Below are positions 61,219 to 64,000 of a stretch of DNA of 64,000 nucleotides, one piece after another. The position numbers and the translations under genes were made by a program. Origin of the DNA: MGBC163016 sp964631345 (lineage in GTDB: Bacteria; Actinomycetota; Coriobacteriia; Coriobacteriales; Eggerthellaceae); assembly GCA_964631345.1 (NCBI GenBank), contig CAZVWE010000007.1:1-64000 (forward strand), in the 5' to 3' direction. The notes under the pieces are model-generated. The model ran no database searches and was not told where the DNA came from. It worked only from the letters and a program-made list of their open reading frames with translations. Within the stretch, counting starts at the first letter, position 1, and every line of letters begins with the position of its first letter.

Positions 61219-61986
61219 ATGCTTGCGCTGCCAACACTTCAAAGACGCGATTTTGGATCGGGTGTTGTTGCCTATACAGATGATGTGTTGGCACATGACA
61301 CAAAAACTCGCATTGCGTTTTTTACACGTGTCCTAGATTGTGCTTATGTAGATCCATCAGGAGAAATTCCTGAAAGCACCAAAGCAATCTCTGATGTGTT
61401 TGGCTTAGCGCCAGACTCAATAGTGCGCCCATTGCAGGTACATGGTGACAATCTTGTTTGTATAACCACCCCTGAAGAGTTAGATCAAGTAAAGGCCGAT
61501 GCAATACAAGGCGCTGACGGGGTGCTTGTCACCACATTGCAAATCGGAGCTCTTTTAGGGTTTGCAGATTGTGTTCCTGTAATCATAGTTGCTGAAAACG
61601 GAGAGTTTGCTGTGGTTCATGCAGGATGGAGAGGGGTTGTGGCCTCCATTGTTCCCAAAGCTGCATCCGCACTTGCTGATGTTACTAAAAGTTCTATCGG
61701 TGACATGAACTTCTATATAGGCGCACACATTGGCCCTGAGTGCTTTGAAGTTGGACACGATGTTTTGGATATATTCACCGCACAATTTGGACAATCTGCG
61801 GTTTATGGTGAAGATCACATAGACTTAGCAAGTTGTATACGTAAAGACATTCTTGCTATAGGGGCTGACGAAGCGCGTATTGTTGATCTTGGAATGTGCA
61901 CGGCCTGCAATCAAGGTGAATTCTTCTCATATAGAGTGAGTAATGGAAATTGCGGGCGTCATGGAGCGTTTGCGTATCGAGCGTAA
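61219..61986 (+). CDS. pgeF: PgeF/YfiH (LACC1-like) family protein
   Basis: This family was called polyphenol oxidase or laccase. It has since been described as purine nucleoside phosphorylase or adenosine deaminase, and as a peptidoglycan editing factor in E. coli. The 255-residue protein has the metal-ligand motifs VHAGWRGVVASIVPKAA and IGAHIGPECFEVG. It also has LGMCTACNQGEFFSYR and ADGVLVTTLQIGALLGFADC. It lies between ftsZ and yggS, its usual place. Confidence 0.92.
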   Translation: MLALPTLQRRDFGSGVVAYTDDVLAHDTKTRIAFFTRVLDCAYVDPSGEIPESTKAISDVFGLAPDSIVRPLQVHGDNLVCITTPEELDQVKADAIQGADGVLVTTLQIGALLGFADCVPVIIVAENGEFAVVHAGWRGVVASIVPKAASALADVTKSSIGDMNFYIGAHIGPECFEVGHDVLDIFTAQFGQSAVYGEDHIDLASCIRKDILAIGADEARIVDLGMCTACNQGEFFSYRVSNGNCGRHGAFAYRA

Positions 61987-62013
61987 ATGTAAGTACAAAC
62001 AGGGGTTTGATTT

Positions 62014-62709
62014 ATGGGAATTGCAGAAAGATATAAGCGCACTCTCGAAGAAGTTCAAGAGCAATGTGTTAAATGCGGAAGAAACCCTGATGAGGTGCTT
62101 TTGCTGAGTGTATCTAAGACGGTTGATGTTTGCGGAGTGCGTCAAGCTGCAAGTGCAGGTGCAAAAAGTTTCGGTGAAAATAGGCCTGACCAGATTGTTG
62201 AAAAGTCCGAGGCTCTTCCGGAACTGGATTGGCACTTTATAGGAAATATTCAGTCTAGGCGTATAAAAGATATCGTAAGAAGTGCAAGTCTTATCCATTC
62301 TCTAAATCATATTGATCATGCTAAAAAAATTGCAAAAGCAGCTGAAGACATTGGCAAAGTGCAAGATGTGCTTTTAGAGGTTAATGTATCAGGAGAAGCC
62401 ACTAAAAGTGGAGTGGCGCCCTCAGAAGCGAAGGCGTTTGTTGAAGAGGTATGTACGTTGCCATCAATTCGCTTGCGTGGACTTATGACGATGGCGCCCC
62501 AGGGGGATTTAGTTGTAGCCCAAAAGTGTTTCGCCGGATTGCATGGACTATTCGATGAAATTTTGGATACCCTCCCAAGTGATGTAGCGCCGTATTTTGA
62601 TGTGCTATCTGCGGGTATGAGTGAAGATTGGCGAGAAGCTATTAGTGAAGGATCAACCATAGTTCGCATAGGACGTGCGATTTTTAGCGATGAATTTGTT
62701 GAACCTTAA
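62014..62709 (+). CDS. yggS: YggS-type PLP homeostasis protein
   Basis: YggS proteins bind pyridoxal phosphate and buffer its level. They have no known catalytic activity. The 231-residue protein has the PLP lysine in LLSVSKTVDV (near residue 34). It also has FGENRPDQIVEKSEAL, WHFIGNIQSRRIKDIV and the phosphate loop SAGMSEDWREAISEGSTIVR. It sits next to sepF as in the ylm region of Gram-positive dcw clusters (ylmE position). Confidence 0.93.
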   Translation: MGIAERYKRTLEEVQEQCVKCGRNPDEVLLLSVSKTVDVCGVRQAASAGAKSFGENRPDQIVEKSEALPELDWHFIGNIQSRRIKDIVRSASLIHSLNHIDHAKKIAKAAEDIGKVQDVLLEVNVSGEATKSGVAPSEAKAFVEEVCTLPSIRLRGLMTMAPQGDLVVAQKCFAGLHGLFDEILDTLPSDVAPYFDVLSAGMSEDWREAISEGSTIVRIGRAIFSDEFVEP

Positions 62710-62740
62710 TCCTAGACATTCGGTGTTTATACCTGATGTT

Positions 62741-62769
62741 TTGCTTATGCGGGCAGTAATAGGTAGAAA
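62741..62769 (+). promoter_or_regulatory. Possible promoter of sepF
   Basis: TTGCTT (62741-62746), 17 bases and TAGAAA (62764-62769) lie in the 147-base gap before sepF. The hexamers are imperfect. Confidence 0.35.
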
Positions 62770-62856
62770 ATGCGGTTTAATATTAAATGTCCGATAATTG
62801 CTTTGATTGTAAAGCGGTTATTTAGGCTTTAAAGAAATGTAATCAAGGAGAACAAG

Positions 62857-63669
62857 ATGATCGATGGAAAAGGCATGTTCCAAAGCATTAAGTCCAAACT
62901 GAAGATGGATTCCAAGGAAGATGCCAGGGACTTCCAAGATAGAGACCAAGATGTATATGATGAGTACGACGAGTACGATGAATATGATGACTATGATGAT
63001 GGCTATGAGGTAAGTACACGCGGATATTCGTCTCGTTATGAGGATTCATCGAGTATGCCTCGTTTGGTTACACTGGGGGATGCACGCGAAAGCGCCAGAA
63101 CCACATCGTTCTCTTCGGATTCATCAAGGGATTCTGGTAGGGGTTCTAGTCGATCAACTGTGAGAACATACGGTCGCACGATGGTTGATTCATCGCTTCC
63201 TCAAGCTATGACTCCAGAGGGAACGGCTGCGCTTTCTGCAGCGTCAAATAATCGAAAAGCTGAAGGATTAGATTCTTTATTTAGCTCGACCACTACACCT
63301 GAGCGCACTGATGTCGATCTGAGTTCTGCATTAGGCAAACGTGGCATGAGTGCCTCAAAACAGGGATCCTCGTCTTCTTCAATTCCACTTTCAATACCAG
63401 GGCAGCGCCAACTACAAGTAATTCGTCCAAACACATATGATGATGTTGAAAACGTCACAAAGGTGCTAAAGACTGGGGACGCGGCTGTGCTGATCTTAAA
63501 GAATGTGGCGCCCGATCTTGCTAAGCGCTTGACTGATTTCTCGTTTGGAGTGGCTAGCGCACTTGATGCAAGCGTTGAACTCGTAGGGGAAAAATCATTT
63601 GCAATTACGAGAAATGAACCGCTCAGTGAAACCGAGCGTGACGACCTTAAATCTCTCAATGTCATCTGA
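62857..63669 (+). CDS. sepF: Cell division protein SepF
   Basis: SepF tethers FtsZ to the membrane where FtsA is absent. The 270-residue protein has an N-terminal amphipathic segment (MFQSIKSKLKM) and a tract of only Asp, Tyr and Glu (about 33-48). A long Ser-rich linker follows, then the SepF domain (about 185-265) with VIRPNTYDDVENVTKVLK and DFSFGVASALDAS. It is longer than usual (150-200), because of the linker. An AAGGAG site precedes the ATG. No ftsA is in the cluster, which fits SepF as the anchor. Confidence 0.94.
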   Translation: MIDGKGMFQSIKSKLKMDSKEDARDFQDRDQDVYDEYDEYDEYDDYDDGYEVSTRGYSSRYEDSSSMPRLVTLGDARESARTTSFSSDSSRDSGRGSSRSTVRTYGRTMVDSSLPQAMTPEGTAALSAASNNRKAEGLDSLFSSTTTPERTDVDLSSALGKRGMSASKQGSSSSSIPLSIPGQRQLQVIRPNTYDDVENVTKVLKTGDAAVLILKNVAPDLAKRLTDFSFGVASALDASVELVGEKSFAITRNEPLSETERDDLKSLNVI

Positions 63670-64000
63670 GTTTATTGCCATAATAGGTTGCGGAAAGATG
63701 GGGTCTGCCATCATGGATGGCTGGATCACATCGGATGATGGTTGCGCAAAAGACCTTACGTCTGACAGTTTCTTAGCTGTTGTGCCAAGCCCTGAAAATC
63801 GTAAAAAGCTTAATGAACGCTATGGGGTGTCTACTTTTGCCTCTACTTGCGATTTAATACCTTTTGCGTCTGATATTTCAACTTTAGTACTTGCTGTAAA
63901 GCCTCAGGTTTTACCCGATGTTTTAAAAGACGTTAAAGCGATACTTGATGCAGGTGCATCTTGTTGCATTGTGTCAATTGCGGCAGGAATTACGACTGAT
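63659..64000 (+). CDS. proC: Pyrroline-5-carboxylate reductase (N-terminal part)
   Basis: ProC makes proline from pyrroline-5-carboxylate with NAD(P)H. The visible 114 residues start MSSEFIAIIGCGKMGSAIMD, with the Rossmann loop GCGKMG. They continue through LVLAVKPQVLPDVL, a typical ProC motif, to VSIAAGITTD, where the window ends. The ATG overlaps sepF by 11 bases. ProC between sepF and later ylm genes is a known order. The last about 150 residues lie outside. Confidence 0.93.
   Translation, partial: MSSEFIAIIGCGKMGSAIMDGWITSDDGCAKDLTSDSFLAVVPSPENRKKLNERYGVSTFASTCDLIPFASDISTLVLAVKPQVLPDVLKDVKAILDAGASCCIVSIAAGITTD

Overview
The window (about 45% GC by eye) is chromosomal DNA from a strictly anaerobic-looking bacterium. 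The best guess is a low-GC member of the Coriobacteriia (Actinomycetota). This rests on gene content and order: the alpha ribosomal operon followed by an ECF transporter gene, a division cluster with mraZ, sepF and ftsZ but no ftsA, a zinc-type S4, an O2-sensitive-type NiFe hydrogenase, a rubredoxin fusion, and many GTG/TTG starts. The assignment is inference, since no 16S rRNA gene is present. Almost everything is housekeeping. There is no prophage, insertion sequence or CRISPR array.

Layout. 1-3233: end of the spc/alpha ribosomal operon (rpmJ partial, rpsM, rpsK, rpsD, rpoA, rplQ). 3242-4821: an orphan EcfT and a flavin reductase-rubredoxin fusion. 4928-10046: enolase, MoeA and MogA (molybdenum cofactor), alanine racemase with a long N-terminal extension, and type 4 uracil-DNA glycosylase. 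10321-17390: two membrane proteins, alaS, ruvX, mltG and a YqeG-type phosphatase. 17383-22927: a compact shikimate operon (aroE, aroC, aroK, aroB, aroQ) ending in a Xaa-Pro peptidase. 22958-28099: ahcY, a membrane glycosyltransferase, comF, a small non-coding or decayed region with 25-bp tandem repeats, and a substrate-binding lipoprotein. 28281-32695: an M16C protease followed by two unassigned membrane proteins.

32698-34137: the infC-rpmI-rplT translation operon with a promoter, a leader terminator and an apparent AUA start codon for IF3. 34144-36674: two divergent glycosyltransferases (GT28 and GT2). 36835-37384: tandem repeats, tRNA-Glu and tRNA-Arg. 37451-41223: an RlmD/TrmA-family methyltransferase without the usual cluster cysteines, a cyclophilin, a TPR membrane protein and ndk. 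41246-45326: a four-gene NAD(P)-linked group 3b-type NiFe hydrogenase (beta, gamma, delta, alpha), whose large subunit ends exactly at the mature C-terminal histidine.

45575-64000: the division and cell wall (dcw) cluster mraZ, rsmH, ftsL, ftsI, murF, mraY, murD, ftsW, murG, murC, murB, ftsQ, ftsZ, pgeF, yggS, sepF and the start of proC. It is headed by four AAAGTG boxes with 10-bp spacing that overlap the mraZ promoter. The cluster takes UDP-MurNAc-peptide and lipid II synthesis through to septal ring assembly. murE, ddl and ftsA are not in it.

I did not find an obviously new multi-gene system. The best second-look items are the infC leader with its AUA start, the MraZ operator, the tail-less hydrogenase large subunit, the set of short intergenic tandem repeats, and the receiver-like ORF beside a possibly structured leader near 27 kb.
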